A stretch of 64,000 bases of DNA from Pseudopyrenochaeta lycopersici (GCA_003313425.1 NHZP01000043.1:62001-126000); one strand, 5' to 3'. Numbered from the stretch's first letter, positions 1 through 11,281 are shown. The notes: generated by a model not told the origin, from the sequence alone. A program made the numbers and translations.

Positions 1-591
1 GTGCGATTATCGTCTCAAGCTTTTCGTCGATGGTTTCAAGTCGCGCCTCGAGGTCATTGGTCGCAGTTTGGATAAGATTTTTATACTCCTCAAGACTTTC
101 CAGGGTGACGGAGGATTTGGGGCTGAATGAGGAGATACGTTAGATCTGATAAGACGTTCAGAGTGAAAGACTTACAGATGGACGTCAGTGAAAGCGATAG
201 TGATCGTTGATTTGTATGCTGCGAGTGAATGTCTGAAATCGTCGATGTTATCCCCTATATACTTCAACTTAGCCCAATCTCGGAAGCTTGTTCGATCACT
301 TCCAGACTGCGAGCAGCAATTTTGAAGTTCTTGTAAGAACTCCTGGCAGGCGTTGCCGCATCGCCGTAAAGGTAACTCAAGTGCAGAAAGATTTATGTCT
401 GAATTTGATCGCATTGTGTCCGTCAGCGATTCCAAAACCGCAATGAGTGCCTCAAGCTCTGCTATGAGATCGCGTACGCGTTTGGGATGAGTTTTGAAGC
501 TCTGGATTGTCGTGTAAAGTGTGAGACAAGATTTATGAGCGAAAACGACTAATGTCAGTAGCCCTGACGCAAGGCTTATGGGCTCGGCCAT
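1..591 (-). CDS. STAND-type signalling protein, Fungal_N domain, N-terminal part
   Basis: Partial gene running off the left edge. I start it at the ATG ending at 591, because the protein then opens MAEPISLASGLLTL, the usual beginning of the fungal N-terminal domain of STAND proteins (Fungal_N/Helo-like family). A longer in-frame ATG at 648 adds 19 unlikely residues. Exon 1 is 591-176. A 53-bp intron (175-123, GTAAGT donor, CATTCAG acceptor) leads to exon 2, which stays open to base 1 and encodes a charged helical stretch rich in L, E and D (SLEEYKNLIQTA). In this family the domain sits before NACHT or ankyrin/WD modules and probably acts as a signalling or cell-death trigger; the effector half is outside the window. 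Related C-terminal sequence is at 35.7-36.1 kb. Family identity is from recalled sequence pattern, not a search. Confidence 0.72.
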
Positions 592-2301
592 TGTGATTTT
601 AACTTGTATGCTTGCAGAATGTAGATCGGACGGCTGCCGTGGGACCATGTCTGTTAAGTACGTTTATGGTTAGATGCATCACGTAATCGTGCGCTTAAAC
701 TACGCCAATGATTGGTGTGTCCGCTTCTGGCGCCCCGATCTCGATGCATCCTTCGACGACTCAATTTTTGGAAAACACCACTGCATCAGAGCACACCTGC
801 CAGTGGCTGCAGCGATGTCTACGGGTCATCACGCGCCCCTCCGCGTCGAGTTGATACCTGCAGAGCTACAGCTACAGTTGCAGCCATGGTAGGGACGGAA
901 CGACAAAATCTGCGAGCACGCTACAAAACATGACACGTCCATCGAAGGCAGCGACAGCCATCTAGCCGCGATACAGCAACACGAGATGCGACGACGGAGC
1001 CCAGACACCCTCTAGCACAACAGTCACATCACTAAACACAGTCACCGATGGGCTTCCTAGCCAGCCCATCACCAATCGACAATGTTTGTGACGTCCCACA
1101 TCGACGGGCTTTCGAAAGTCAAGGGGTAGTTTACAGCCGACGTCACCACATATGTATGGTCCTTTGAGGGACGGCTGACGGTGGCCATATGGTATAACGA
1201 GGCCTTTTACGAGGCAGAAGTTGTAACTGGAAGAGAGGAGTGAAGTGGGGCGAGGCAGCTGCTGAGAAGGACTTCGTCGCGTGAACACGAGGCTGCGACG
1301 CGTTTGGGTGATGGGGTCATAAATTGTGGCTGTGTTTGAGCGTCGTGATTGGGTGTATGTAGAGATACCGAGTCGTCCTCCTATCACGCTCGCAGACGGT
1401 GCGGGCGCCTCAGCGCTAAGCCTCGCTCAAGTACGAGACTCTCCAAGTCCGTGCCCCCTTTTGGGTTTTCCAAAATCGAAGGCTGATGCCTGATCTCAGA
1501 CGTAGTCCCTCTTCTCATTCCTTGTACTTTTATACAAGAGCATAAGATAGACTAAAATTGCCCTGAATCATTATCCGAACCCAAACAAAGATACTGTCGC
1601 TTAGTTTTTAGTCAAGCTGTTATGGTGTTCAGCGGGGCGTTGAATGAATCCGGTCGTTGAGTGCACTGACACGGTACGCGAACAAACTTTGGTCCTGGTA
1701 CAGTATGTGAAGATACAGTGGAAGAGCTAAATAATATCTTGTTTAACGTTGCGTATTCTGCATATGTAAAAGGTCGGAAGGACGGCATCGAAATGCTGAA
1801 AGAGATGAAATTACCCTTTCCCCGCAAAACGGATCGGCTCGAGTGCCGGAGGCCGAATGGACAATGCAGGTGGAGATGTGGCGGACAAAAATTCATGGGG
1901 TTAGGTTTGCATATCTATACAGTTTGTGCGCTTCAGCCCTTTGCATATACTTTGTCAGCTCCGAATAACTAGCGACCCCAAAAGATCGTAGCTGAGGCCC
2001 AGTCGAGTCCTCCGGGACCGGAGATGTACTGATAATTTAAGCCGCCAGCGCCAAAGCTCGCAGGATGCAGCTCAACTCATTACGCTAACCGAATCAACAA
2101 CCCCTTAGAGTGGAGGCGCAGCAGCTTTCGGGACGATAAATGTCTACCACAGCCCAGCTGAACCCCAATGGAGCGCATTAGAAGGCTTGTATAAACGACT
2201 GAAGTTCGTTTAGGATATCTTGTCGCATCAGCTTCTTGTCGATGTCTTAGTATTACATATAGTTATTACTGCGTGTCATAAATAACACAACTTCTTACCA
2301 C
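592..2301. other. Gene-poor interval
   Basis: About 1.7 kb with no gene I can support. Open frames at 674-933 and 962-1387 lack recognisable motifs and overlap on both strands. An 84-codon frame at 1718-1972 (around VEELNNILFNVAYSAYVKG) has plausible helix-like composition and could be a small exon, but it has no clear start context or splice partner. Confidence 0.4.
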
Positions 2302-3517
2302 ATGAGAATGAGTACAAACAGACCAACACTTGTTGTGCAACCCCAATCGCGTCGCGTTCCAGGCGATTCGGGGTTGAGACCTCCCTCGCAGACGGCACAA
2401 AGATACACTCCTCCTGGCAGTCGTGCAAATTCACCACCGCGGCCTCAACTTACACCTCTCGACCCGAGTAATACCACAACTGTAACCAGTCCGGCACAAG
2501 TCGCGCAAACCCCACCACTATCTCGACAGGGTCTTGCGCCCACGCGCCAAACCTCCACCAATACCTTTGGCCTCTCCCAAGAAAGTCTTCATGGCCTCCG
2601 CGCTCTTTGGAAAGACCTCTGTATGGCGACAAACATCCTTGCCATTGTAGGCTTGGTGATTGGGTTTACTTTCGGCGTGGCGGCGACGAAACAAACAAAT
2701 GTCCAGAACACACAAAGTGGAAAGAGCTACGAGCTTGATTTGTGGAACACTTGTGCCGATCACGAATCTATTCAGAATACGACAACGTGCAAACAGGTTC
2801 TGAGCCAGAGTTTCGACAGGTTTCAGAAGAGGGGTTTGAAAGGCCTTGATCCGGATATCGCTTCGAGGATAGAGGAGGTCATCATCAAACGGAATGCCTT
2901 AGATGGTAAGATCATCATAATGAACGTTCCAGGAAAGTGACTAATTCTCATCAGAAGCCCCAATGGATGGCGAATATGATGCCCCGATCGAGCGTTGGCT
3001 CTCCAAGTTCGCCTTGACGGACACCGAGCGGCAATTGATCTTTGGCTACCACGACGATAGCACACTTCAACTGCCAGAAGTCCGCGTGCTAGTGTTTCCT
3101 CTTGCAGAGATGCTCTACATACCGATAAAATGGATCTTCTCTCTCATAGAAGCACTGCTGCTGTCAGTGACCTACTCCATCCGCGCTGGCTTCCGCTGGA
3201 TGGGAGTCATCTTCTGGTTCTGCTTTCAGGCGATTTTGTATAGCATGGTCGAAAATATGGTGGCAGGAGTATTCAGCGTACTCGATACTGTTATTCTTGA
3301 AATAATGCCGAGATGGATACCGCCGGTTATCGTGTCCGGTATGGGTACCGCTGTTGCTGTTTCGGCACTCAAGAGTTACTGGTACAATATGAGCTTCTTC
3401 TGGTGCATGACGTGGATTCTAAAAGTAAGGGTTGGGTTATTTGTGGTTGGCATTACGATTATGTTTTGCTTCCGCTTGTATGGTGAGTGGAGGGATAGAG
3501 CTAAGAGACAACATTGA
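2302..3517 (+). CDS. Hypothetical multi-pass membrane protein, two or three exons
   Basis: Two-exon gene. Exon 1 is 2302-2905, exon 2 is 2955-3517. The 49-bp intron (2906-2954) has a GTAAG donor and a CATCAG acceptor and keeps frame, giving 388 aa. Residues 1-100 are rich in P, T, S and Q and look disordered. A transmembrane helix follows (about 108-128, ILAIVGLVIGFTFGVAAT), then a soluble stretch with three Cys, then a hydrophobic C-terminal half with several membrane segments, including IFWFCFQAILYS and a last helix near GLFVVGITIMFCF. An alternative third exon is possible: a GTGAGT donor at 3483 and a CCCAG acceptor at 3555 would continue in frame to a stop at 3734. I do not recognise the family. 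It resembles other orphan fungal membrane proteins with a Pro-rich cytosolic head; a function cannot be inferred. Confidence 0.6.
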
Positions 3518-3892
3518 ATTTCTTACGAAACGTGAGCGGCAAGTGAAACGCCCAGGTAAGCGAAACGCACCTTACGGGGAAGCCGAAGCTCTAGAACCGA
3601 ACAGCTCTACAGCAGAATTGACATCCACCGCTTTCCTGTGTAGCGACATTGCGGGAACACAAACGGGGCCAATTAGCTGGGCGGACACAATCCCTAATAC
3701 AAACGTTAAAGATGTGCAAGATGCGACTAATTAGAGCGGGTCTGTTAATTATACGGCTTTCTCACCAGCCGATAGATAATGTCGCACTTGATGTGCTGAT
3801 GATGATGCATCAGGAAGAATTCATGATGAGCAGAAAAGTTGTATTGTGTGTGTATTGTGCCTTGGTGTGGTGAACCTGACCCCGCACGTCTT

Positions 3893-4142
3893 AGATTGTA
3901 TGGCAAGATTACTAATGCAGTTTCTTCCTCAGGCTCCCTGAGATGACGCCCTGGCCTGCGACAGATAATTAGCTAATTGTATTGTATTATATCTCACATT
4001 ATATGTCGCACTTTTGAGTGCTTAGGTGAGTGGTCTCATATTGTGAAAGATTGGTGTATTGTTCTTGGTTGCACCCTAGCCTGGCTTATCTACAGGAACC
4101 GCACGGCAAGCTTAGTAATGCAGTCCATCCTGGCGTGCGACA
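3893..4142. repeat. Short dispersed repeat, two local copies
   Basis: Two diverged copies (about 3893-3968 and 4069-4142) share the pattern GGCAAG-TTA-TAATGCAG followed by a CCTGG-CTGCGACA-like end. A third copy lies at 14250-14341 (see there). The copies are not inside any supported gene. They may be ends of a degenerated mobile element. Confidence 0.4.
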
Positions 4143-4290
4143 CTATACCTTCCCTAGAAGGTGGGTTAGTAACCAACTATATCTGTACACACACAGCTCG
4201 ATAAGTGTAGCCTGTTAAAAATTTATTTAAAGACAGACGGCTAAAAATCCTATATTTCCCTCACTTCTCTCTCCGCTAAACGCTTGAACG

Positions 4291-4797
4291 ATGAGCCAGT
4301 ATGAAAATATTGTCCCTACTAATAACCAGGACCAGATCCAGGGTCAGGAGTACCGCTGCAAGCAATGTTTGGTTGCTCGATTCTACCACTTGGAGTGGAA
4401 TCATGTACCTTTAGAGGAAGCAAAAATTGAATCTATCCTACCACAACTTCTACCGTCTGGGAGTCGGTTCTACGCTTGCTTAAGAGATGCACCTATTATG
4501 GCAACGGCAGATGGAAGCTCATATCAACATGATCAATTCTGGAAAGGAAACGAAGGACCGGCGCAATCACTGACTGTCCTCGTCGATACTGGAACCGCTG
4601 CACATGTAGATGGAGCGACCTGCAAGGCTACCTTTACTCTTGAGTTGGGCGGTCAGCACACAACCTTAGGCCAATTCACACCGGGCGGACCATCTCCAGT
4701 ATTCAATCGTGTCTTTGACATGCAGAAAAAACCTTTGGCGATACTTGGTAGGGTCTCTACATTTGGAGAGCTGTTAGTCACAACGAAATTAAGTTAG
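4291..4797 (+). CDS. Hypothetical protein, 168 aa
   Basis: Single open frame of 168 codons beginning MSQYENIVPTNN, preceded by a pyrimidine-rich leader (CCCTCACTTCTCTCTCC), which is common just upstream of fungal start codons. It contains a CKQC pair near residue 24, a central Gly/Thr-rich region (VLVDTGTAAHVDGATC) and a beta-rich C-terminus. No signal peptide or membrane segment is visible. I do not recognise the family. The protein-like composition, intact frame and start context argue for a real gene; the lack of conserved neighbours keeps confidence moderate. Confidence 0.45.
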   Translation: MSQYENIVPTNNQDQIQGQEYRCKQCLVARFYHLEWNHVPLEEAKIESILPQLLPSGSRFYACLRDAPIMATADGSSYQHDQFWKGNEGPAQSLTVLVDTGTAAHVDGATCKATFTLELGGQHTTLGQFTPGGPSPVFNRVFDMQKKPLAILGRVSTFGELLVTTKLS

Positions 4798-5194
4798 CTA
4801 TGGATTCGAGGACGCTAAGCGCTAGCGCAAGAGCTCTCTGTACATGTGACTCCAATTTATGCTACTCTAATCGAACGCAAAAATATCTTTTCCTACTAAC
4901 TATTCAGCGGTATTTTTTTAGCTCACAGGCTAGGGAGGCCATCAGAAATATTATCAACAAGTGAAGGAAATAAAACAACTGCTCTTGTTCAACTGGAGCA
5001 AATTCTCTCAGCACGTGCATTTCCTTTCTGAGATGGTAAAATCTGGTGGCTCATTCAGGAGCTATGTGGTAGGAGGTGGCTATAGAATAGAATTGAATCG
5101 ATTTTTTTTTTGAGGTAGTCGTAATTTAAACACTTCTCAAGCCTTCCGTGCCTCGTCCCCGCTACAATGGCGCATCACATTACCCGACCGAAAA
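4798..5194. other. Intergenic, nothing recognised
   Basis: AT-rich stretch with T and A runs (for example T9 near 5103). No open frame or repeat that I can support. Confidence 0.4.
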
Positions 5195-5806
5195 ACGCGT
5201 CTGCTGCGGTGCAGCAAGGATGGCGTGTTCGGCGGTCCCATCAACTTCGCTGACGAAGACTCGATTCCTCCCTATGCTATCCTTTCCCACATGTGGGCGC
5301 AGGTGGATACTGAGGAAGTCACGTTTGATGACCTAGCGAGGGGGACTGGCGTGGCTAAACCAGGTCATGAGAAACTTCGTTTCTGCGGAGAACAGGCGCA
5401 ACGGGATGACCTACAGTACTTCTGGGCTGACGCATGCTGCATCGATAAGGGAATCAAGGCTGAGCTCGCCTTCGCGATCAGGTCCATGTTCCGCTGGTAC
5501 CGCAACGCAGCTCGATGCTACGTGTACTTGTCAGATGTCTCTTACTCCGCTATCCGCCCCAGCGACGCGGTAAACTCGTCACAGTGGGAGTCAGCCTTCC
5601 GCCATAGCGGGTGGTTCACTCATGGCTGGACATTGCGGGAGCTTCTAGCCCCGAGCTCGGTGGAATTCTTCTCCAAAGAGGGGATGAAGCTCGGCGATAA
5701 GGTATCGCTTATGCAGAAAGTACGTGAAATGTTCAGCTGGATGTGCTTTCTCCTTTCATACGATTTTGCTGTCTGCTTGTCAAGCGACGTATCGGCGAGT
5801 CGATAG
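5195..5806 (+). pseudogene. HET-domain protein, N-terminal fragment
   Basis: Encodes the first two thirds of a HET domain: PPYAILSHMW (normally SHTWG), YFWADACCIDK, a helix ending RSMFRWYRNAARCYVYLSDVS, and GWTLRELLAPSSVEFF. These are the hallmark blocks of heterokaryon-incompatibility proteins, which trigger cell death on non-self recognition in fungi. The frame is open back to the block LLRCSKDG, but the position where this family starts (Met before RLL) is ACG at 5195, and no in-frame ATG lies just upstream. After LMQK a GTACGT donor follows, but no matching downstream exon is found; the domain end and any C-terminal module are missing. I therefore read it as a decayed fragment. It resembles the N-terminus of the HET-TPR protein at 58.7 kb. 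Confidence 0.7.
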
Positions 5807-6354
5807 TAGGTCGGCTAGCGAAGCCATGTGGATAGCTGCGGCATCTGGTGTGCGACGCTAGAGCCCCTCGGGTCCAGTGCCAACGAGATGGCGTTGACGA
5901 CGGTTGGGACCCCATATCAACGCCAGTCTATCTTTCCCGCACCGTAGAGGTTCTGACTGCAATAAAGCTTCAACGCACCCTTTGTTGAAATGCTATACCA
6001 CGCTAACATGCAATGCATTCTTTCGTTCCCCTTATCAAACCGCTAACTTGTTGTTAGATCGCTTCCACATCCTCCTCCAAAGTATGGCCAAAACTACTTC
6101 GTCAGTCTTACTCGTTGAGTGCGTGTTAGTGATGGTTGACTACTCTGACGGGACGTCGCGGCTGAGACCGAGTAGGATTCCATCAATCAATCAATCGATC
6201 AATCGATCAATGAATGGGTGACAACGTTCCCAGTTTGTATTGGCTTCAGTAAAAGCATCGACTACCGAGGTGGACGGCGTAACGAGCCAGACGGCTTAAC
6301 GAGCCACCCCTCCTCAACAACAACAAAACTTCAACAAGCGATACCTCCACCAAT
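5807..6354. other. Intergenic with ATCA microsatellite and repeated motif
   Basis: An (ATCA/ATCG)n tract lies at 6182-6216. At about 6272-6305 a motif ending TAACGAGCCA is repeated twice, about 17 bp apart, just before the pogo fragment; it may be remnant terminal-repeat DNA of that element. No gene seen. Confidence 0.4.
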
Positions 6355-6590
6355 ATGAGCTCAATCGAGGCTGCAATTGCAGCTATAGAATCGCTAAAGC
6401 CTGGAGAAAAATTTAGTTATCGAGAAATTGCAAAAAAGTATTGTTGTAACCGTACAACGCTCGCGCGGAGACACCAAGGAGTATCAGGCTCACGCAACAC
6501 CAAGGCAGAAAATCAACAAGCTCTCCACCCCTATCAAGACAGGAGCTCCTACACTACATTACAGAGCTATGTATCTTGAATTTTGTTAGC
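6355..6590 (+). pseudogene. Pogo/Fot1-type transposase, N-terminal HTH fragment
   Basis: The frame begins MSSIEAAIAAIESLKPGEKF and continues through YREIAKKYCCNRTTLARRHQG, the helix-turn-helix (psq-type) DNA-binding start of fungal pogo/Fot1 transposases. The frame is lost around 6525: a -1 shift would continue with RQELLHYI before a stop. The CENP-B and DDE domains are absent. It is a separate copy from the complete element at 6941-9062, which has its own, diverged N-terminus on the opposite strand. Confidence 0.72.
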
Positions 6591-6940
6591 CAAGATCATC
6601 ACAGAAAGATATCATATTGCTTTTGGTGGCTGCAGTGACTCTTCTCGAATCAGCTTATGGAGTGGTCCGGCTGGACCAGCACCGTGGTAACCATATCGGA
6701 TGACAAGCCGGCGGCATCCAATTTAAGTAACCCCTGTCAAAGTCTAGCGGCCTATCAGCTTACTTGCGAAAGCAAGATCCGGGGCCCAGAACGGCTCCAG
6801 CGGGAACCAGAACAGGACCCACAGAAGCTAGAGCTGCGACTTGTTTCGTCTTAAAATTGGATGAGGGAATGGGAGGAACTGTGATTATGTAACATAGCGT
6901 ACTAGTGTTCTTTAAGCGTAGTAACTTACCAGGCGGAATA
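6591..6940. other. Transposon-relic flank
   Basis: Left flank of the pogo element; short open frames here have no recognisable features. The TA target dinucleotide of the element is 6939-6940. Confidence 0.4.
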
Positions 6941-9062
6941 CCGTGTCCGTGCGCGCAACGCCCGGAGTCGCGCAACGCCCGCGAACCACCCCAACAGGTC
7001 ACCCAAAAATGAGGCTGTAGAGCCACACACAATAGCTATTATCACGAGATTTTGTGGTGAAGTAGTATAGTGATGCTTGCGATCAATTTAGCCTATTCAA
7101 ATCTTTCTGGAAGGTTGACTCTGCGGCCGAGGCGCGTGGTGACAGCTAGGGCGGGAGGAACAGCCTCTGTAGCTGCGCCGCCACCCACAGCATCAACCAC
7201 ACGTTTCTGACGCTTGTTCTTCTGTGTGGGTGGCCATGAAGCCTTCCTCTTACCCTTTTGGGATAATTGTAGAGCTTCTTCAGCGGTGCGCGCTGCTCGC
7301 TAACGTGCGCGTTCAGCTGTTTGTTCAGCCTTCTCAGCCTTCGCCTTCTCCCTCTCTATCTTAAGTGCCTCTCGCGCAACACGCTTCTCCTGTTCAAGCT
7401 TCTCCTTATACAGCTTATTGGACTGCTTCAACTCCTTCATCTCAGCTTTTTTGAGTTGTTCCTCCTTCTCCTCACGCTCCATCACTCTCTGACGAAACTC
7501 AGCCTCACGCCTCTTACTTAGTAACCAGAAAACAGCTCCACCATAGTACTCCTTGCGCTGTTAGAGAGGCAAGACCTGTTGCTTCTTCTTATGCTTCTCC
7601 TTAGTAGTTAACGCCTCCTTAAGGCCCTTCATCTCATGGTGGAGTAGCTCATTTTGAACTAAGAGATGGTAGAGTGAGCGGCCAAGCTTCCGTGACTCCT
7701 TACTGCGCTCATCCTTCACTGCAAAGCGAATGAGCGACTGTACTTTAAGCCAATCCTCTCCGCTGTAGCACGAAGTAGAGGACTCTTGTAACATTAAGGC
7801 CTCTGAGGCGTCGTCAGTGAATCTATTAAGGATTTTGTTAGGGTTAATAGGTGCTATACCCGTAACTTCAAAGGACCTGAGTACAGTCGCTACAGTAAAG
7901 CTGCTCACCTAGGCCTTCCAGAATAGAGGGAAGAAGTCGCCTTTTTTAATAGGGAGCCATCCCATGCTTTGGTAAGTGTGTTGAGTCAGCTCATTTGTGT
8001 AGTTTAATAAAAGAGGCTTAAAGCAGACTACATCTAGCGGCTGAAGCGTGTGAGTTGAATGTGGAGGAAAGATAGCCAATAGTATCTTGTTGTCGTCGCA
8101 GTACCTAATGAAATCCATCGTCAGGTGAGACCCATGGCCATCAACGATTAATAGCCGGTACTTTCTTCAAGCTTTCTTCTTAGTGTAGCGATCAAACACC
8201 TGTTCAAGCCAAGCCAGGCCTACGTCATCGTTCGTCCAGCCAGAGGGGGACGTAGTGAAGTGTACTAAGTGCTTTCTTGGGTCTATACTCTGTACCCAGC
8301 TCGATTGTACAGCCTTGCCGGCAGCCTGATAGATAAGGCCTGGCGGCAACGCAGATCCATCGGCACACACACATGCCAGGAGTGTAATCCACTCACAATT
8401 GCTATCTTGGAGTGATGCCCTGACCTCCTTCTTCTCCCATCTCCTCTTACTGAAGATCCTCTTTAACCTGCCAACAACTCCAATCATGAAGCCCTTTTCA
8501 TCTATATTATACGTGTGCTCAGCGTTAACGTCATACTCTGTTATTTTGTGCTGCAGTAGATCAAAGTACAGCTTATACTTATCACCAGAATCAGCGGCGT
8601 GGCGAACAGAGTCCATGGCCGTCGTCTATTGTAGTGTGAGGCGATCTTTGTGCCTGTTCATAAAGCGCGTAACCCAGCTATCAGATACTGCCTCTCGCGC
8701 AATTGTCGAGGCGAAATTTTGTATCATGTCTCTTGTAGGTGGCAGGCGACGCGCTGTAAGTCCTTCTATATACTTCACAAGCTCCTCCTCTTGTTATAGG
8801 TTGAGCTTCTGTTGGTTGGTGTCCTTAATTGCGCGTGGTGCCTGAATCTGCTTGTGCCTCCGCGACAACGTTAACCGATCAACACCATGGTTAGTAGCTA
8901 TTTTTTAATAGCAAAGTTTTTCGCCGGACTTTAGAGCATTAATCTCTGCAAGCGCATTATCAATTGCAGTCATCGTTGTTGTGTTGTTACGCGTCAGACT
9001 ATGGGGTACTTTTTTGTTGATCGGGCGTTGCGCGACTCCGGGCGTTGCGCGCACGGACACGG
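6941..9062 (-). mobile_element. Pogo/Fot1-family DNA transposon, full length, RIP-damaged
   Basis: Complete 2122-bp element. Perfect 41-bp terminal inverted repeats lie at 6941-6981 and 9022-9062 (outer end CCGTGTCCGTGCGCGCAACG), each flanked by TA (6939-6940, 9063-9064), the target duplication typical of Tc1/mariner/pogo elements. The repeats contain the motif GTCGCGCAACGCCCG, and CGCGCAACGCCCG recurs inside them, suggesting paired transposase-binding sites. One transposase frame lies on the minus strand. A relic of the same family, split by another insertion, is at 58898-59250. Confidence 0.93.
7093..8973 (-). pseudogene. Pogo/Fot1 transposase (DDE_1), seven in-frame stops
   Basis: A single continuous frame from an ATG at 8973 to a TAG at 7093 (626 codons before the stop) encodes a pogo-type transposase. 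It has an N-terminal HTH (INALKSGEK, GVDRLTLSRRHK), a CENP-B-like region (WVTRFMNRHKDRL), the DDE_1 catalytic blocks (YNIDEKGF, then VDGHGSHLT, then LQPLDVVCFKP, giving a D-D-D set) and a charged coiled-coil C-terminus rich in E, K and R. The frame is never shifted but is broken by stops at 8907-8905, 8796-8794, 8628-8626, 8169-8167, 7911-7909, 7563-7561 and 7302-7300. At each site one C-to-T or G-to-A change from CAA, CAG, CGA or TGG explains the stop, the pattern expected from RIP. The element cannot make an active enzyme. Confidence 0.92.
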
Positions 9063-9064
9063 TA

Positions 9065-9374
9065 AGCCACCGCTCGGAAGGTGCCTCGCGCGCTTCGCAA
9101 AGGTACTATCTGGACGGCAACAATCCGCCATGTCGGGATGCCTGCAAAACTACTATTCTGTCAGGCGGCTGTCCTAGCCTCCCACGCGAATAGACCGTGC
9201 TCTTCCCGTGGCCGAATGTGGAAAGATGGCTCATGCTGTGCGTTTACTTCATTGTTAATGTACACTCAGCCGCAATAGAAGCCTCATCAAAAGTACTATT
9301 TTGCATCCCATGAGCACGACGACTCTATACGACGACCATAGATGATCCCAATAGTAAATTTTTAATACATTGTA
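9065..9374. other. Spacer between two DNA transposons
   Basis: 310 bp between the pogo and Tc1 elements. No supported gene. Confidence 0.4.
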
Positions 9375-10725
9375 CAGTCACTCTGGGAAAGATTGAGTTG
9401 CTAAGCGAGATCGCTTAACACGCTGCGCACAACCAGCTCATTTAAGCCAGTACTACCAATGCCACCACGTCGTCAATTTGGCGCAGAAATCTCAGGAAAT
9501 GCCCGCTGAGGGCCTAATTTAACGCCTTTGCAGCGACAAGCAATCATCTCTAAAGCTGAGGCTGGTGTTTCAGTTGCAGACCTTGTGGTTGAGTTCAACC
9601 GTTCACCAAATTGCATCCGCACCACTATTCGACTTGGTCGAACACGAACAACACGAGATGAAGCTCCTCGTTCTGGGCGTCCGCCAGCTCTATCGCCTCA
9701 TCAGAAAAGGATCATCTATCGCAAAGCGCGCGCCCAGCCTAAGATTAAGTACTCAGAGCTTGCTCAAGCTAGTGTAGTCATATATCCAGATAGGACATCC
9801 TCAAAGCCAGTCAGCCACAGCACATTATATGAGACACTTAAAAGCCAAGGTCTCACTAAACATCGCTGTAAAAAGCGCCCTCGGCTGCCTGAACGTCATG
9901 CTCAGCAGCGTCGTGCGTTCTGTAGGACCTATTCAAACTTTCAGTGGCATCGCCGCACTCTCAAGTTCTCAGACGAGTGCTCTGTTCAGAAGGGTTCAGG
10001 CCACAACCAAGAGTGGTGCTTTCGATTTCCATGGGAGAAATGGAAAAAAGATATGATTACTCCAGTTAGTACTAGCAGGAGGCCTGCGCAGATGGTGTGG
10101 GGGGCTATATGGCTTGATGAACGAGGGCGGGCACGGAGGAGCAGGCTAGTCATAATGGAGCGCGATCCTAATGCTCCACAAGGTGGCTACTCCACTGAAA
10201 GTTACATTCAAGCCTTAACAGAGGGTCTCCTGCCTAGCCACCAGCGTTCACAGCTCTTTATGCAGGATAACGCGCGTCTCCATACATCAAGAAGGGCAAG
10301 GAGCTGGCTAGCCGAGCAGGGTATCAACACTATCATCTGGCCACCTTACTCACCAGATCTCAACCCAATTGAGCACCTCTGGTGGCACCTTAAGAAGCGC
10401 ATGAATCGCTTCTATCCTCAATATAACAACTATAGCGTAGCTGAACAAGAGTGGGATGGTTTCTGTAAGGCCTTGAAGAGGTGCTGGCGCAGTATACCTA
10501 GTAACCTCATCAAGGCGCTGATTTTGAGTATGCCTCGCCGGATTCAAGCCTGCAAAAAAGCGGGCGGCTGGCAGACGAAGTACTAGCTACCCAGCTATCT
10601 CCTCAAATAAAAAAATCAGTCTCTTTATCGCGTTTGAGGCTATTTTACTATATAGTTGTGATACAGCTGCTGTGTTAGTGATCGGTGGGGTAAGCTTGGC
10701 AACCAAAACTTTCCCGTAAGAACTG
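9375..10725 (+). mobile_element. Tc1-type DNA transposon, almost intact
   Basis: 1351-bp element flanked by TA on both sides (9373-9374, 10726-10727). The imperfect inverted repeats of about 32 bp start CAGTCACTCTGGGAAAGATT on the left and CAGTTCTTACGGGAAAGTTT (reverse complement) on the right, both running on to TTGC-AAGC. It carries one transposase frame that fills most of the element. Confidence 0.9.
9459..10586 (+). pseudogene. Tc1-like transposase, DD34E, one premature stop
   Basis: Reading from the ATG at 9459 (MPPRRQFGAEISGNAR) the frame meets one stop (TGA, 9507-9509) at codon 17, then stays open for 358 codons to 10586; total length would be 375 aa. CGA to TGA is the simplest origin, a RIP-like C-to-T. 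Domains: N-terminal paired-type HTH (AGVSVADLVVEFNRSPNCI), a GRPP linker (the AT-hook-like GRPR position), then the DDE core: SDECSVQ (D1), FMQDNARLHTS (D2) and YSPDLNPIEHLW (E). Exactly 34 residues separate D2 and E, so this is a DD34E Tc1-group enzyme. An enzyme initiating downstream of the stop would lack only a short tail, so activity cannot be excluded. Confidence 0.88.
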
Positions 10726-10727
10726 TA

Positions 10728-11238
10728 CTAGTGAAGTCTTGCGTAAATAGAATTATAATAGACTAAGGAAGAAATGGTGTTTTCCAGCTGCGTAAGGTCG
10801 CCTTAGGCGATAAAACTGATGTTAGTTGCCTCTGACATTGTAATAGCGGACAGTCTAAGAGGATGAGGCTTAGGGCTCGCTCGCCGATGTAGAAGAAAGA
10901 GAGCAGACAGACCTATCGAGGTAATGGACCCTTACAAATAATATCCGGTTAGAGTAAAATCGTACGTTGTAGTCCTCAGTCTAACATGATAACACACAAG
11001 CGTTCTTCAGTTTCTCAATAATTAGCAGCCAAGCTAAAATGTAGCGCATCTTCATCCGGCATACGCGTTATGCTAAGCCGCGAGAACCCCGCAGCGCGTC
11101 CCGACCGCATCAACAAACCAGGCTATAAAAGCCACCACAAGTTCAAAGATGGATGGACTCCCAAACTAGCAAACCCATAGACCATCCTGAATACTTGTTG
11201 CTTGTCTCCGCATCAAGCATCTTCTTTCTTGCATCACA
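10728..11238. other. Intergenic with TATA-like box
   Basis: No gene. A TATAAA motif (11124-11129) lies about 115 bp before the short first exon at 11239. Confidence 0.45.
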
Positions 11239-11281
11239 ATGTTTAATTTCCTAAAAAAGGCTGCCTCAACTTCACTGTCCG
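11239..11281 (+). CDS. Possible first exon of a lost small gene
   Basis: ATG after a TATA-like box and a CT-rich leader, encoding MFNFLKKAASTSLS before a GTACGT donor at 11282. Downstream the sequence becomes AT-rich and I find no matching exon, so the rest of the gene seems decayed or displaced. The architecture (TATA, leader, short amphipathic first exon) resembles the small gene at 61715. Confidence 0.3.

Noticed and set aside
962..1387. 141-codon minus-strand frame
   Set aside because: Composition like random translation; no recognisable domain or start context.
7321..7521. Leucine-rich plus-strand frame that looks like a membrane peptide
   Set aside because: Antisense of the Lys/Glu-rich coiled-coil tail of the pogo transposase.
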